A model generated the notes under the pieces. It was given only the letters and a program-made list of their open reading frames with translations. It was not told where the DNA came from and made no database searches. The translations under genes were made by a program, and so were the position numbers. A stretch of 16,873 nucleotides of DNA from Clostridiales bacterium (GTDB taxonomy: Bacteria > Bacillota > Clostridia > Oscillospirales > Oscillospiraceae): positions 1-16,873 of the forward strand of contig JAHAEW010000072.1 in assembly GCA_018374635.1 (NCBI GenBank), given 5' to 3'. How positions within the stretch are numbered: position 1 is the first letter of the stretch; the number at the start of each line of letters is the position of its first letter. Shown here piece by piece: positions 8,680 to 15,869 of this stretch.

Positions 8680-9264
8680 TTACATCTCTGCCGTATACCG
8701 GAACTGAAGGTTGAACACGGCCTCACAGATCATATTTTCCTCCTCCCGGAGCATATCGACAAATCCCGCTGAATAGAGGGGAATCGGCTCCGGAGAGGGC
8801 CGCTCCCGTAAAATTTTTACCCTGAGCACCAGCGGCTCCGCTGTAACTGGGATTACAATCTCGGCTACCTCGTTCACCTCCAGCTTCCGGGCGCAGAAAA
8901 AGGCCACTCCGCCGCAGCTCAGATCGTTGCTCAACACCGGCATCCGTCCGTGCCACCGGCCGCTGACCGGATAGAGGAAGCTCTCAAACCGCACCGGCAT
9001 GCGCAGGTTGCGGCGCACCTCCTCCCCCAGCATGCGCACCGACTCCACCGAGATGAGATCGTCCCGGCATTGGACAATCCGTCCCTCCATGGCCGGGAAC
9101 TGCTCCGAGGTTCCCACCAGGCTGATGTACTCATGCCCCAGCACCCGTTTGATATCCCCGCGGGCGATCCGGAGCTGCCAAACGTTTTTTTCCGGTCCAT
9201 CCTCGGAAATCCCCTGGGCCACCGGGGCTCCCCGGCTGTCCAGCAGCATGTATTTATAGCTCAT
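8680..9264 (-). CDS. PilZ-domain protein, probable c-di-GMP receptor
   Basis: A 194-residue cytoplasmic protein. The PilZ domain spans about 83-190 and keeps both c-di-GMP-binding motifs: RxxxR (R84 to R88 in RRNLR) and DxSxxG (D114, S116, G119 in NDLSCGG). Residues 1-80 form an extra beta-rich N-terminal part such as YcgR- or YpfA-type proteins carry. In that family, c-di-GMP binding lets the protein slow or alter the flagellum or change surface behaviour; the target here is unknown. The start ATG is set by AAAGGAG 10 bases upstream. The gene starts 7 bp after the stop of the FlhB-like gene and ends 25 bp before the giant S-layer gene, so co-transcription with both is likely. A longer open frame upstream (to 9453) overlaps the preceding gene and is not used. 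Confidence 0.85.
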   Translation of the reverse strand: MSYKYMLLDSRGAPVAQGISEDGPEKNVWQLRIARGDIKRVLGHEYISLVGTSEQFPAMEGRIVQCRDDLISVESVRMLGEEVRRNLRMPVRFESFLYPVSGRWHGRMPVLSNDLSCGGVAFFCARKLEVNEVAEIVIPVTAEPLVLRVKILRERPSPEPIPLYSAGFVDMLREEENMICEAVFNLQFRYTAEM

Positions 9265-9271
9265 CGCATAC

Positions 9272-9601
9272 TCACTCCTTTGCCTGCTTCGCCTCCAGCC
9301 GTGCCCGGCGCTCCCGGCGGTATTTCTCCGGGTCCGACGGGTCAAACTGCAGAAAGTAAATGTAAATGTCCACGATGGCCTGATAGAGCTCCTCCGGGAT
9401 CTCTCTGCCCAGCTCCATCTGGGAGAGAATGGTCGCCAGGGAATTGTCCTCATAGACCGGAACGCCGCTGTCCACCGCTACTTCTACGATCCGCTCGGCC
9501 AGGTGGCCCATGCCGGACGCCACTATCACCGGCGCGCCGCTGCCCGGGCCATATTGCAGGGCCACCGCACGCCCGGAGCTGCCCTGTTTAGATTTTGACA
9601 T
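9272..9601 (-). CDS. Stand-alone FlhB C-terminal-domain protein (FlhB2/YlqH type)
   Basis: A 109-residue soluble protein matching only the cytoplasmic C-terminal part of the flagellar export switch protein FlhB (EscU/YscU/HrpU family). Recognisable stretches are AVALQYGPGSGAPVIVASG, ERIVEVAVDSGVPVYED, LATILSQMELGREIPEELYQ and AIVDIYIYF. It has no membrane segments and lacks the NPTH self-cleavage site, so it looks like the fragment that cleavage of full FlhB would release. The family relative in Bacillus is YlqH. The ATG at 9601 is used; the frame opens earlier with a TTG at 9622 that lacks a good binding site. It overlaps the end of the FliK-like gene by 14 bp, which suggests translational coupling, and precedes the PilZ gene by 7 bp. 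The role is inferred: assisting or replacing the FlhB switch domain in flagellar export. Confidence 0.85.
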   Translation of the reverse strand: MSKSKQGSSGRAVALQYGPGSGAPVIVASGMGHLAERIVEVAVDSGVPVYEDNSLATILSQMELGREIPEELYQAIVDIYIYFLQFDPSDPEKYRRERRARLEAKQAKE

Positions 9602-11033
9602 TGATACCGCGCTCCCCTTCAAACAGTCCCGGAAATACTTCTGTCAGCGTCAGCGGACGGGTCTGCTTCTGTACCTGAACGCTTCTCCCCTTCAGGCCGT
9701 GATCGGCCAGGATCTGCCCCAAGTCCTCCGCAATCAGGCCGCCATGGGCTGTCACACGGTCCGGACCGTAGACACTCACATCCACCTGCTCCTTTCCGGC
9801 CCCCAGCGTCATCTCCAAAAAGCCCAACGAGGGGAGGTCCATCTTGAACAGGAACTGGATCTTATGTCCATCCCCGCGCCCATCCCGGGCCTCCTCCCGC
9901 TCCTCCGCGTCCGGGTCCACCCATAACTCCGAGTACATCCGCCTGCCCTCCCACTCCAGCGGGATCATGGTATGGTGCAGCGGGAGGAACACGCTCTCAT
10001 TCAGCAGCATGGACCGCACGATCTCCTGAAACGCCTCCCGCAGGTCCGTGCCATATTCCCCCTGCAGCGCCCGCTGCGCCGTCTGGGCTAACCGCTCTGT
10101 AAACACATCCGCCTGGGCGGCCTTGGTGAACTGGTTCTCCCGGAGCAGCTTCCACAGCGTCTGATCGTCCAGCTGGTTGAGGCCGGCCAGGGTATCTCCA
10201 TAGCCGCCCAGCTGCCGGAACGCCAGCATGACCCCCTCCTCCGCGCCGTTTTCATAGCGGGCCATATGCAGCATCAGCATCCCAAGCAGCGTCCGCGCTG
10301 TTCCCATATCGTGATAACGCTTGATATAAGAACCCAGGTACGGCAGGATCTGCCCCTGCAGCAGCTCTAAATTCTCTGCCCGCGCCCCGGCCTGCAGGCC
10401 GTTTTCCAGCTTCCCCGTCAGCTCCGCCAACTGCCCCCGCCAGCTCTGGGGCAGATAGTCCGAAAACTGCCGAAGCAGGGAGAGCATGCTGCGTCCAATG
10501 TGGCCCGTAGCGGAAAAATCACTGTATCGTTTGGCAAAATTCAAAATTGCCGCCCGCACGGTGTCGCCGGGCGTCTTTTGATAGACCTCCCTCAGCAGGG
10601 AGAAGAGGGGGCCTGCAAACCGGTTGCCCGCCTCCATCTGCGTCTGAAAAAACTGCCGGAACGCATCGGGGTCCATCTTGAGCAGTTCCAGAAATCCGGA
10701 TAACTCTTCTGTTACGCCTTCCGCCAAACCGGGCATGGTTATCATTCCCTGCACCAGCGTGACCATCCGGGACAGTTCCGCCCCCAGCTCCGGCATATCC
10801 CGCATTTGCTGCAGGAAAAACTGAAAGTTGGAATCATAGCGCAGCACACCAGAGTTCAGCGCATCATTGGCTCCCTGCTGATCGGTACGGGCGTCCGGCC
10901 GGCCCACCCGGCTTGGGTCCGGGATGTTCTGGATCCGGGTATCGTTTGGCTTTGGGGCTGCCGGCAGTGTGCGGCTGTTATTTGAGGCGTCATAATTGGG
11001 AACCGGATTGGTCACGCCCACTAAATTCGCCAC
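9588..11033 (-). CDS. FliK-like protein with C-terminal hook-length-control domain
   Basis: About 481 residues, with no signal peptide or membrane segment. The N-terminus is LVGVTNPVPNYDASNNSRTLP, the centre is helical and leucine-rich, and the last 90 or so residues (FLFKMDLPSLGFLEMTLGAG, then LADHGLKGRSVQVQ) match the pattern of the FliK C-terminal domain that contacts FlhB. It resembles the Bacillus YlqG-type partner of YlqH, though I am less sure of that. The start is taken as GTG at 11033 because GGTGAT lies 6 bases before it; an in-frame ATG at 11102 would add 23 residues but has no binding site and runs through a hairpin. The downstream FlhB-like gene overlaps its end. It is divergent from cheA. 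A function in export-substrate switching is inferred from domain pairing, not shown. Confidence 0.7.
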   Translation of the reverse strand: MANLVGVTNPVPNYDASNNSRTLPAAPKPNDTRIQNIPDPSRVGRPDARTDQQGANDALNSGVLRYDSNFQFFLQQMRDMPELGAELSRMVTLVQGMITMPGLAEGVTEELSGFLELLKMDPDAFRQFFQTQMEAGNRFAGPLFSLLREVYQKTPGDTVRAAILNFAKRYSDFSATGHIGRSMLSLLRQFSDYLPQSWRGQLAELTGKLENGLQAGARAENLELLQGQILPYLGSYIKRYHDMGTARTLLGMLMLHMARYENGAEEGVMLAFRQLGGYGDTLAGLNQLDDQTLWKLLRENQFTKAAQADVFTERLAQTAQRALQGEYGTDLREAFQEIVRSMLLNESVFLPLHHTMIPLEWEGRRMYSELWVDPDAEEREEARDGRGDGHKIQFLFKMDLPSLGFLEMTLGAGKEQVDVSVYGPDRVTAHGGLIAEDLGQILADHGLKGRSVQVQKQTRPLTLTEVFPGLFEGERGINVKI

Positions 11034-11188
11034 GTGCAAATCACCCTTTTCTAAAATCTCAATTTCTGGAGCGGACGGCAATGCGTCCGGGCTCCACTCC
11101 ATGTATCTTTTTTGCTTTCTGCTCTTATTTTTTGGCCGGTCCTGCCGATTGAAACATCAGAAGTTCAACGCAAAGGAAGGATGTACCG
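11034..11188. promoter_or_regulatory. Divergent control region between FliK-like gene and cheA
   Basis: This region must carry the promoters for both directions if the genes are transcribed from here. It contains a hairpin at 11067-11096 (TGGAGC/GCTCCA and GGACG/CGTCC with a two-base bulge, loop of 6) lying just before the GTG start of the minus-strand gene, a T-rich stretch at 11106-11132, and a SigD-like promoter candidate for cheA. I see no convincing promoter for the minus-strand genes. Confidence 0.5.
11126..11151 (+). promoter_or_regulatory. Candidate sigma-28 (SigD)-type promoter for cheA
   Basis: GCCGATTG at 11144-11151 matches the first six bases of the SigD -10 consensus GCCGATAT. 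TATT at 11126-11129, 14 bases upstream, is a poor match to the TAAA -35. The start of cheA is 38 bases beyond the -10. The spacing fits this sigma class, and chemotaxis genes are typical members of its regulon, but the -35 mismatch keeps this tentative. Confidence 0.4.
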
Positions 11189-13234
11189 ATGGGCAATGGA
11201 ACCGACAGCATTTTAGAGGCATACCTTTTCGAAACCAATTCCCTGCTGGAGCAGCTTGACAGTCTTGTTTTGGCCGCTGAGGAGAAGGACAGCTTTTCCG
11301 AAGAGGATGTCAACACGATCTTCCGCATCATGCACACGGTCAAAGGCTCCTCAGCCATGATGGAATATAACTCCCTGATGACGATCGCACACCGGGCGGA
11401 GGATCTGTTTGCCATTGTCCGTGACAAATCCATGGAGATTGTCCCGGAGGCACTGCGCCCCGCCCTGTTCGACCTGCTGTTCCAGATCATCGACTTTTTC
11501 CGTGGGGAAATCGAGCGCATCGAAAACGGACAACCTCTCACTCAGACTATCGACAGTCTTCTCCAAAAAGTTAATAGTTTTATTCAGCAAATTCAAAATG
11601 GCTCCGCCGCTGCGCCGGCCGGGGCTCCGCCGGCTGCGCCGGAGGCTCCGGCAGATGCCGGTCCGGCAGCCGTTCCCGGCTTCCCCTACGCCCTCCAGGT
11701 CTTCTTTGACGAGGGCGCCGGCATGGAGAACCTGCGGGCATTCATGCTTGTGAATACAATCCGCGACGGCGGCTCCGGGGACGCCTTCCAATATCTTCCC
11801 GCCGATGTGGGTCACAACCCCGATACGGCGGCGCAGATCGTGGACTCCGGCTTTATGCTCTATTTCCGGGATCAGGCCCAGCGGGATGCCGCAATCCACG
11901 CGATCACGAACGCCGGCTCCGTGCGCACCTACCAGTCCATCGATCAGGCCGCGCCCCCACCCGCCGCTCCGGAACCCCAGTCCTCTCCCACGGAAAAGCC
12001 GGCGGCCCCGGTCCCCTCCCGGGAGGCCCCCAAGGCCGAGCCTGCATCCCAGCCTCACCGCGAGAGCCTGATCAGCGTCAGCCTGAGCAAGCTGGATCAG
12101 CTCTCCGCCGTGGTGGGGGAGATCGTCATCACCGAATCCATGGTAACCTCCTCCCCCGAGCTGAAGGGCCTCCGCCTGGATGAGTTTACTAAATCTGCCC
12201 GGCAGCTGCGCAAGCTCACGGATGAGCTTCAGGATGTGTCCATGTCCCTGCGCATGGTTCCCGTGTCCGCCACCTTCCAGAAAATGCACCGCATCGTGCG
12301 GGACATGTGCAAAAAGCTCAACAAGCAGGCCAAGCTCACCCTGGTGGGCGAGGAGACGGAGATCGACAAGACGATCGTGGACAGCATCAGCGATCCCATC
12401 ATGCACATTGTCCGCAACTCCATGGACCACGGCATCGAGGAGGATGTCCAGGACCGCATCCGTGCAGGCAAGAATCCCGTTGGTGAGATTACCCTCTCCG
12501 CCCGTCAGACCGGCAGCGAGGTCATCATTGAGATCAGGGATGACGGCCAGGGCATCAACGATGAGGTCGTGCTGCGCAAGGCCGTCAAAAACGGGCTTGC
12601 CTCCCCCGACGTGGAGTACAGCCACCGGGAAATTCTCAACTTTCTCATGTCTCCCGGCTTTTCCACCAATACCGAGGTGACAGAGTTTTCCGGCCGGGGC
12701 GTCGGCATGGATGTCGTCAAGCAGAATGTAGAGGCGGTGGGCGGAACCGTTTCTCTCACCAGCGAGCTGGGCAAAGGTATGACCACCACGTTGAAGATCC
12801 CGCTGACCACGGCAATTATGGACGGTATGGAGGTATCTGTCGGGGGGTCCATCTTCACCATTCCCATCCACAATATCCGCCAGTCCTTCAAAATTTGCTC
12901 CAATCAGCTGGTGCACGACGCTTCCGGCGGAGAGATATTCAAGTGCATGGGCAGTTTTTATCCTGTGGTGCGCATGCGGGATCTCTATCAGATTGAGGGG
13001 GGATGCACCCAGGTAGAGGACGGCATCCTGATCTGGCTGGAGGCCGGCGAGCTCTCCTACTGCCTGTTTGTGGATGAACTGCTGGGCGAACAGCAGGTCG
13101 TGGTCAAGCCCCTGCCCAGCTATCTAAACAGTTTCAACATCAAGCGCAGCGGCATCGCAGGATGCACGATTTTGGGAGACGGCAACATCAGCATTATTCT
13201 GGATGTGGCCAATCTCTACTCTCCCTTTCGCTAA
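11189..13234 (+). CDS. cheA: Chemotaxis histidine kinase CheA
   Basis: A 681-residue kinase that takes input from chemoreceptors through CheW and phosphorylates CheY and CheB. Domains in order: P1 phosphotransfer (about 1-120, phospho-accepting H49 in MHTVKGSSAMM); Ala/Pro-rich linker 139-165; a P2-like regulator-docking domain at about 166-252; a second Pro/Ala-rich linker 254-290; P3 dimerisation from 292; P4 ATP-binding with N410 in HIVRNSMDHGIE, DDGQGI at 451-456 and GRGVGMDVV at 502-510; and a P5 CheW-like domain from about 540 to the end. All catalytic boxes are intact. The ATG follows GGAAGG. Its stop codon overlaps the binding site of cheW, so translation of the two is probably coupled. 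It is the first gene of cheAWRB and probably depends on a SigD-type promoter. Confidence 0.97.
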   Translation: MGNGTDSILEAYLFETNSLLEQLDSLVLAAEEKDSFSEEDVNTIFRIMHTVKGSSAMMEYNSLMTIAHRAEDLFAIVRDKSMEIVPEALRPALFDLLFQIIDFFRGEIERIENGQPLTQTIDSLLQKVNSFIQQIQNGSAAAPAGAPPAAPEAPADAGPAAVPGFPYALQVFFDEGAGMENLRAFMLVNTIRDGGSGDAFQYLPADVGHNPDTAAQIVDSGFMLYFRDQAQRDAAIHAITNAGSVRTYQSIDQAAPPPAAPEPQSSPTEKPAAPVPSREAPKAEPASQPHRESLISVSLSKLDQLSAVVGEIVITESMVTSSPELKGLRLDEFTKSARQLRKLTDELQDVSMSLRMVPVSATFQKMHRIVRDMCKKLNKQAKLTLVGEETEIDKTIVDSISDPIMHIVRNSMDHGIEEDVQDRIRAGKNPVGEITLSARQTGSEVIIEIRDDGQGINDEVVLRKAVKNGLASPDVEYSHREILNFLMSPGFSTNTEVTEFSGRGVGMDVVKQNVEAVGGTVSLTSELGKGMTTTLKIPLTTAIMDGMEVSVGGSIFTIPIHNIRQSFKICSNQLVHDASGGEIFKCMGSFYPVVRMRDLYQIEGGCTQVEDGILIWLEAGELSYCLFVDELLGEQQVVVKPLPSYLNSFNIKRSGIAGCTILGDGNISIILDVANLYSPFR

Positions 13235-13249
13235 GGAGGCATTATAACC

Positions 13250-13723
13250 ATGGATCAGGATAACCAATTCAACGCCGTGCCGGAGGAGCGCGTACCTGCG
13301 CCGGCACTGGATGCCCAGACGGTAAAGTATCTGCTCTTCCGCTCGGACAACCTGCTCTTCGGAGTGTCGGCGGATTACTTGGTGGAGATCATTACCAACC
13401 ACGCCATTACCACGCTGCCTTTGGTGCCAAATTACATTCGGGGAATCATCAACCTGCGGGGACAGATCATCCCCATTGTAGACATCCGCCTGCTGCTGGG
13501 CCAGCCCAGCCAGAGCGACAACTGTATCATCATTCTCAACATCGAGGACACCTTGGTGGGCATTCTGGTGGACACGGTACAGAAGATGATCGACGTGGAT
13601 ACCGCCCTGATTCTGCCCTCTCCCTCTCAGGACACCCGGAATCTGGTTTCCGGCATGTGTTCTCTGTCCGAGGAGCAGACTATGCTGGTCTTTGACTGTC
13701 CTCAAATTCTCAATCAGCCCTAG
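13250..13723 (+). CDS. cheW: Chemotaxis coupling protein CheW
   Basis: A 157-residue soluble adaptor linking chemoreceptors to the P5 domain of CheA. A CheW domain spans about 23-155: YLLFRSDNLLFGVSADYLVE opens the fold, YIRGIINLRGQIIPIVDIR at 62-80 carries the conserved arginine-glycine core, and GILVDTVQKMIDV at 104-116 follows. The first 20 or so residues are an unconserved tail. The ribosome binding site AAGGAGG (13233-13239) overlaps the cheA stop codon and is 10 bases from the ATG. The cheR start is 8 bp downstream of its stop codon. Confidence 0.96.
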   Translation: MDQDNQFNAVPEERVPAPALDAQTVKYLLFRSDNLLFGVSADYLVEIITNHAITTLPLVPNYIRGIINLRGQIIPIVDIRLLLGQPSQSDNCIIILNIEDTLVGILVDTVQKMIDVDTALILPSPSQDTRNLVSGMCSLSEEQTMLVFDCPQILNQP

Positions 13724-13731
13724 GGCGGAAA

Positions 13732-14589
13732 GTGCAGGCTCCTGTTTTGAATATGCTGTTTCGCGATATGGCCGTTTCAGACGCTGATTTTCAGCGTATG
13801 GTGCGTTTTATTCAGGATAACTACGGGATCGATCTGAGTAAAAAAAAGCAGTTGATCACCAGCCGTCTTTCCCACTCCCTCCGGGAGCGCGGGTATCCGG
13901 ACTTCTCTACTTTTTTGAACCATCTGCTCCAAAAGCAGGACCCCGCTGATCTGGAGCTGGTACTCAATAAGCTGACCACAAATTATACCTTTTTTATGCG
14001 GGAACCCGACCATTTTACCTTTTTCCGCGATGTGATCCTGCCGGAGCTCTCCCGCCGCCATCAAAAAGACCGGGTCCTCTCCATCTGGAGCGCGGGCTGC
14101 TCCAGCGGCGAGGAGCCCTATACGCTCTCCATCTACCTGAAAGAGTTTTTCGGGCCCCAGGCGTCCCAATGGGACACCCGGATCCTGGCCACCGACATCT
14201 CCCAGCAGGCCCTGGCCAAGGCCAAGGCCGGACAGTACAAGCTGCCCACTGATATGCCCGGCGAGTGGCTCAAGCGCTATTTTATAAAGGATGACGCCGC
14301 CTGCCTCTACACGGCGGCGCCCCAACTGAAGCAGAATGTCATTTTCCGCACCTTCAACTTGATGGAGCCCATTCACTTCCGGCTGAAATTTGATGTAATT
14401 TTCTGCCGCAATGTGATGATTTATTTTGATCAGGCGACCCGGGACGCCCTGGTTCGGCGCTTTTACGATGCCCTGCATCCAACCGGATACCTGTTTATCA
14501 GCCACTCCGAATCTCTGGGGCAGACCCGACTGTTCCGGACCGCCGCCCCGGCGGTTTATCAGAAGGTTCCACTCGGGACGCGCCAGTAA
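13732..14589 (+). CDS. cheR: Chemoreceptor glutamate methyltransferase CheR
   Basis: A 285-residue enzyme transferring methyl groups from S-adenosylmethionine to receptor glutamates for adaptation. The N-terminal helical domain (about 15-90) includes YGIDLSKKKQLITSRL and the TTNYTFFMREPDHF stretch. The catalytic domain has the SAM-binding AGCSSGEEPYTLS at 121-133, the acidic residue D155 in ATDISQQAL, and FCRNVMIYFD at 224-233, closing with GYLFISHSESL. The start is probably the GTG at 13732, preceded by GGGCGGAAA directly after the cheW stop; an ATG seven codons later (13753) is possible, but nothing resembling a binding site precedes it. No C-terminal extension is present. Confidence 0.95.
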   Translation: MQAPVLNMLFRDMAVSDADFQRMVRFIQDNYGIDLSKKKQLITSRLSHSLRERGYPDFSTFLNHLLQKQDPADLELVLNKLTTNYTFFMREPDHFTFFRDVILPELSRRHQKDRVLSIWSAGCSSGEEPYTLSIYLKEFFGPQASQWDTRILATDISQQALAKAKAGQYKLPTDMPGEWLKRYFIKDDAACLYTAAPQLKQNVIFRTFNLMEPIHFRLKFDVIFCRNVMIYFDQATRDALVRRFYDALHPTGYLFISHSESLGQTRLFRTAAPAVYQKVPLGTRQ

Positions 14590-14616
14590 ATTTCGCAAAG
14601 AAAGGTTCCGGTACTT

Positions 14617-15657
14617 ATGCAGACCACAAGTCGAAAGATCCGTGTTTTGGTGGTGGACGATTCCGCTGTGGCACGCAGCGTCATCATCCAGGGACTTTCC
14701 GCCTCCCCCCGCATCGAGGTGGTGGGGTATGCAGTCAATGCCATGGACGCAAGGACAAAGCTCCAGCGTCTCTCCCCTGATGTTATGACGCTGGATGTAG
14801 AAATGCCCGGCATCAACGGCATTGATTTTTTGAAGCGATTTCTCCCGTCCCATCCCCTCCCCGTCATTCTCGTCTCCTCCCTGAACCTCCGGGTCTTCGA
14901 CGCGCTGGCGGCGGGAGCGGTGGACTTTGTGCGCAAGCCCGACGCGGTAGAGAGCCTGGAATCCTTTCTGCAGGCCCTTACCCATAAAATCATTGTGGCC
15001 TCCCATGCCAGGTTGTCCCGTACCAGCCTGACCCGCCCCCCCGCTCCGGCCGCTCCCCTGCGTCTGGGCCGCGGTGGGGCGCCGGAGCAGACGATCATCG
15101 GCCTGGGCGCCTCCACAGGCGGCACAGAGGCCACTCTGAACGTGCTCAGGCGGCTCCCAGCCAATACACCCGCCATGGTGATCGTACAGCACATGCCGGT
15201 AGGGTTCACCAAGATGTATGCCGAGCGCCTCAACCGCCTATGCCAGATGGAAGTGCGCGAGGCCGTCAACGGCGATGAGATCCGCCCCGGTCTGGCGCTT
15301 GTGGCGCCCGCGGATTACCAGGCCAAGGTCGTGCGCATGGGCCAGCGCTACACGCTCTCCTGTATCCCGGGCGAAAAGGTGAGCGGGCACCGACCCTCGG
15401 TGGACGTCCTCTTTTCCTCAATGGCCGCCTCGGTCCGGTGCCGCATGGTCGGTATCATCATGACGGGGATGGGCCGGGACGGGGCCAGCGGCCTGCTGGA
15501 GATGCGGAAGGCCGGGGCCTACACGATCGGCCAGGATAAGGACTCCTGCGTGGTCTATGGCATGCCGATGGCGGCCCACGATATTGGAGCAGTCACGGTT
15601 CAGGCCTCCTGCGACAACATCGCCAGCGTTCTGATGAACCACCTCAACGATCGTTGA
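14617..15657 (+). CDS. cheB: Chemotaxis response regulator and receptor methylesterase CheB
   Basis: A 346-residue two-domain enzyme that removes methyl groups from receptors, and in many species also deamidates glutamines, when phosphorylated by CheA. The receiver domain (8-125) has D14, D15, the phospho-acceptor D60 (TLDVEMPGINGID), S87 and K107. A Pro/Ala-rich linker covers about 137-156. The esterase domain (158-343) holds the full triad S166 (GLGASTGG), H192 (VQHMP) and D288 (MTGMGRDGA). AAAGAAAGG lies 11 bases before the ATG, and 27 bp separate it from cheR. It is the last gene of the che block in this window. The usual CheY, CheC or CheD genes do not follow. Confidence 0.97.
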   Translation: MQTTSRKIRVLVVDDSAVARSVIIQGLSASPRIEVVGYAVNAMDARTKLQRLSPDVMTLDVEMPGINGIDFLKRFLPSHPLPVILVSSLNLRVFDALAAGAVDFVRKPDAVESLESFLQALTHKIIVASHARLSRTSLTRPPAPAAPLRLGRGGAPEQTIIGLGASTGGTEATLNVLRRLPANTPAMVIVQHMPVGFTKMYAERLNRLCQMEVREAVNGDEIRPGLALVAPADYQAKVVRMGQRYTLSCIPGEKVSGHRPSVDVLFSSMAASVRCRMVGIIMTGMGRDGASGLLEMRKAGAYTIGQDKDSCVVYGMPMAAHDIGAVTVQASCDNIASVLMNHLNDR

Positions 15658-15812
15658 TCCTTCCAGCAGAAGGACCGCTTCCTGTCCCCACCGCGCAAAG
15701 GCAGGCGCAGGATAAGAAGGGATGCGTGTCACGCGGGCTTCATCGGCCCGGACGGCCCAATCAATCGGCCCGCAGACCGTGTCTGGCGCCGGTCCTTTTT
15801 CTTTTCGCGCAG
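15658..15812. other. Structured intergenic stretch after cheB
   Basis: No gene is recognisable. A 6-bp hairpin (TCCTTC/GAAGGA, loop cagca, 15658-15674) starts right after the cheB stop. AGAAGGACCG (15668-15677) is complementary to CGGTCCTTTT (15790-15799) with one G-U pair, and a T-rich run follows. Between them are short hairpins such as CGGGC/GCCCG and CAGAC/GTCTG. The stretch could be a terminator region or a structured RNA. Confidence 0.35.
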
Positions 15813-15847
15813 AGAAAAATCCGAGGCACATGTCCTCGGATTTTTCT
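15813..15847. terminator. Bidirectional intrinsic terminator between cheB and hemerythrin
   Basis: A perfect 14-bp inverted repeat, AGAAAAATCCGAGG (15813-15826) against CCTCGGATTTTTCT (15834-15847), with a 7-base spacer. It has a GC core flanked by A and T runs on both sides, so it can work in both directions between the convergent cheB and hemerythrin genes. Confidence 0.85.
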
Positions 15848-15869
15848 GACCTCATTTGTGTTCGCCGGC

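Noticed and set aside
8655..8726. N-terminal extension of the giant S-layer protein to 8726
   Set aside because: The added 24 residues overlap the end of the PilZ gene, lack a binding site, and would place a non-signal sequence ahead of a good signal peptide.
9265..9453. N-terminal extension of the PilZ protein to 9453
   Set aside because: It overlaps the FlhB-like gene in another frame, is arginine- and serine-rich shadow sequence, and the ATG at 9264 has a proper binding site.
11351..12916. A 521-codon minus-strand open frame opposite cheA
   Set aside because: It lies wholly opposite an intact CheA with all catalytic boxes; the antisense frame is a composition effect.
13777..15192. A 471-codon minus-strand open frame opposite cheR and cheB
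   Set aside because: It crosses two intact genes in antisense and has no recognisable protein features.
15690..15760. Possible c-di-GMP (GEMM-I) riboswitch suggested by GCGCAAAGGCA and GTCACGC
   Set aside because: The order of conserved elements is wrong, the second GGACGCAAAGC element and the 3' GGTAGC-type stem are missing, and it sits downstream of cheB rather than before a gene.
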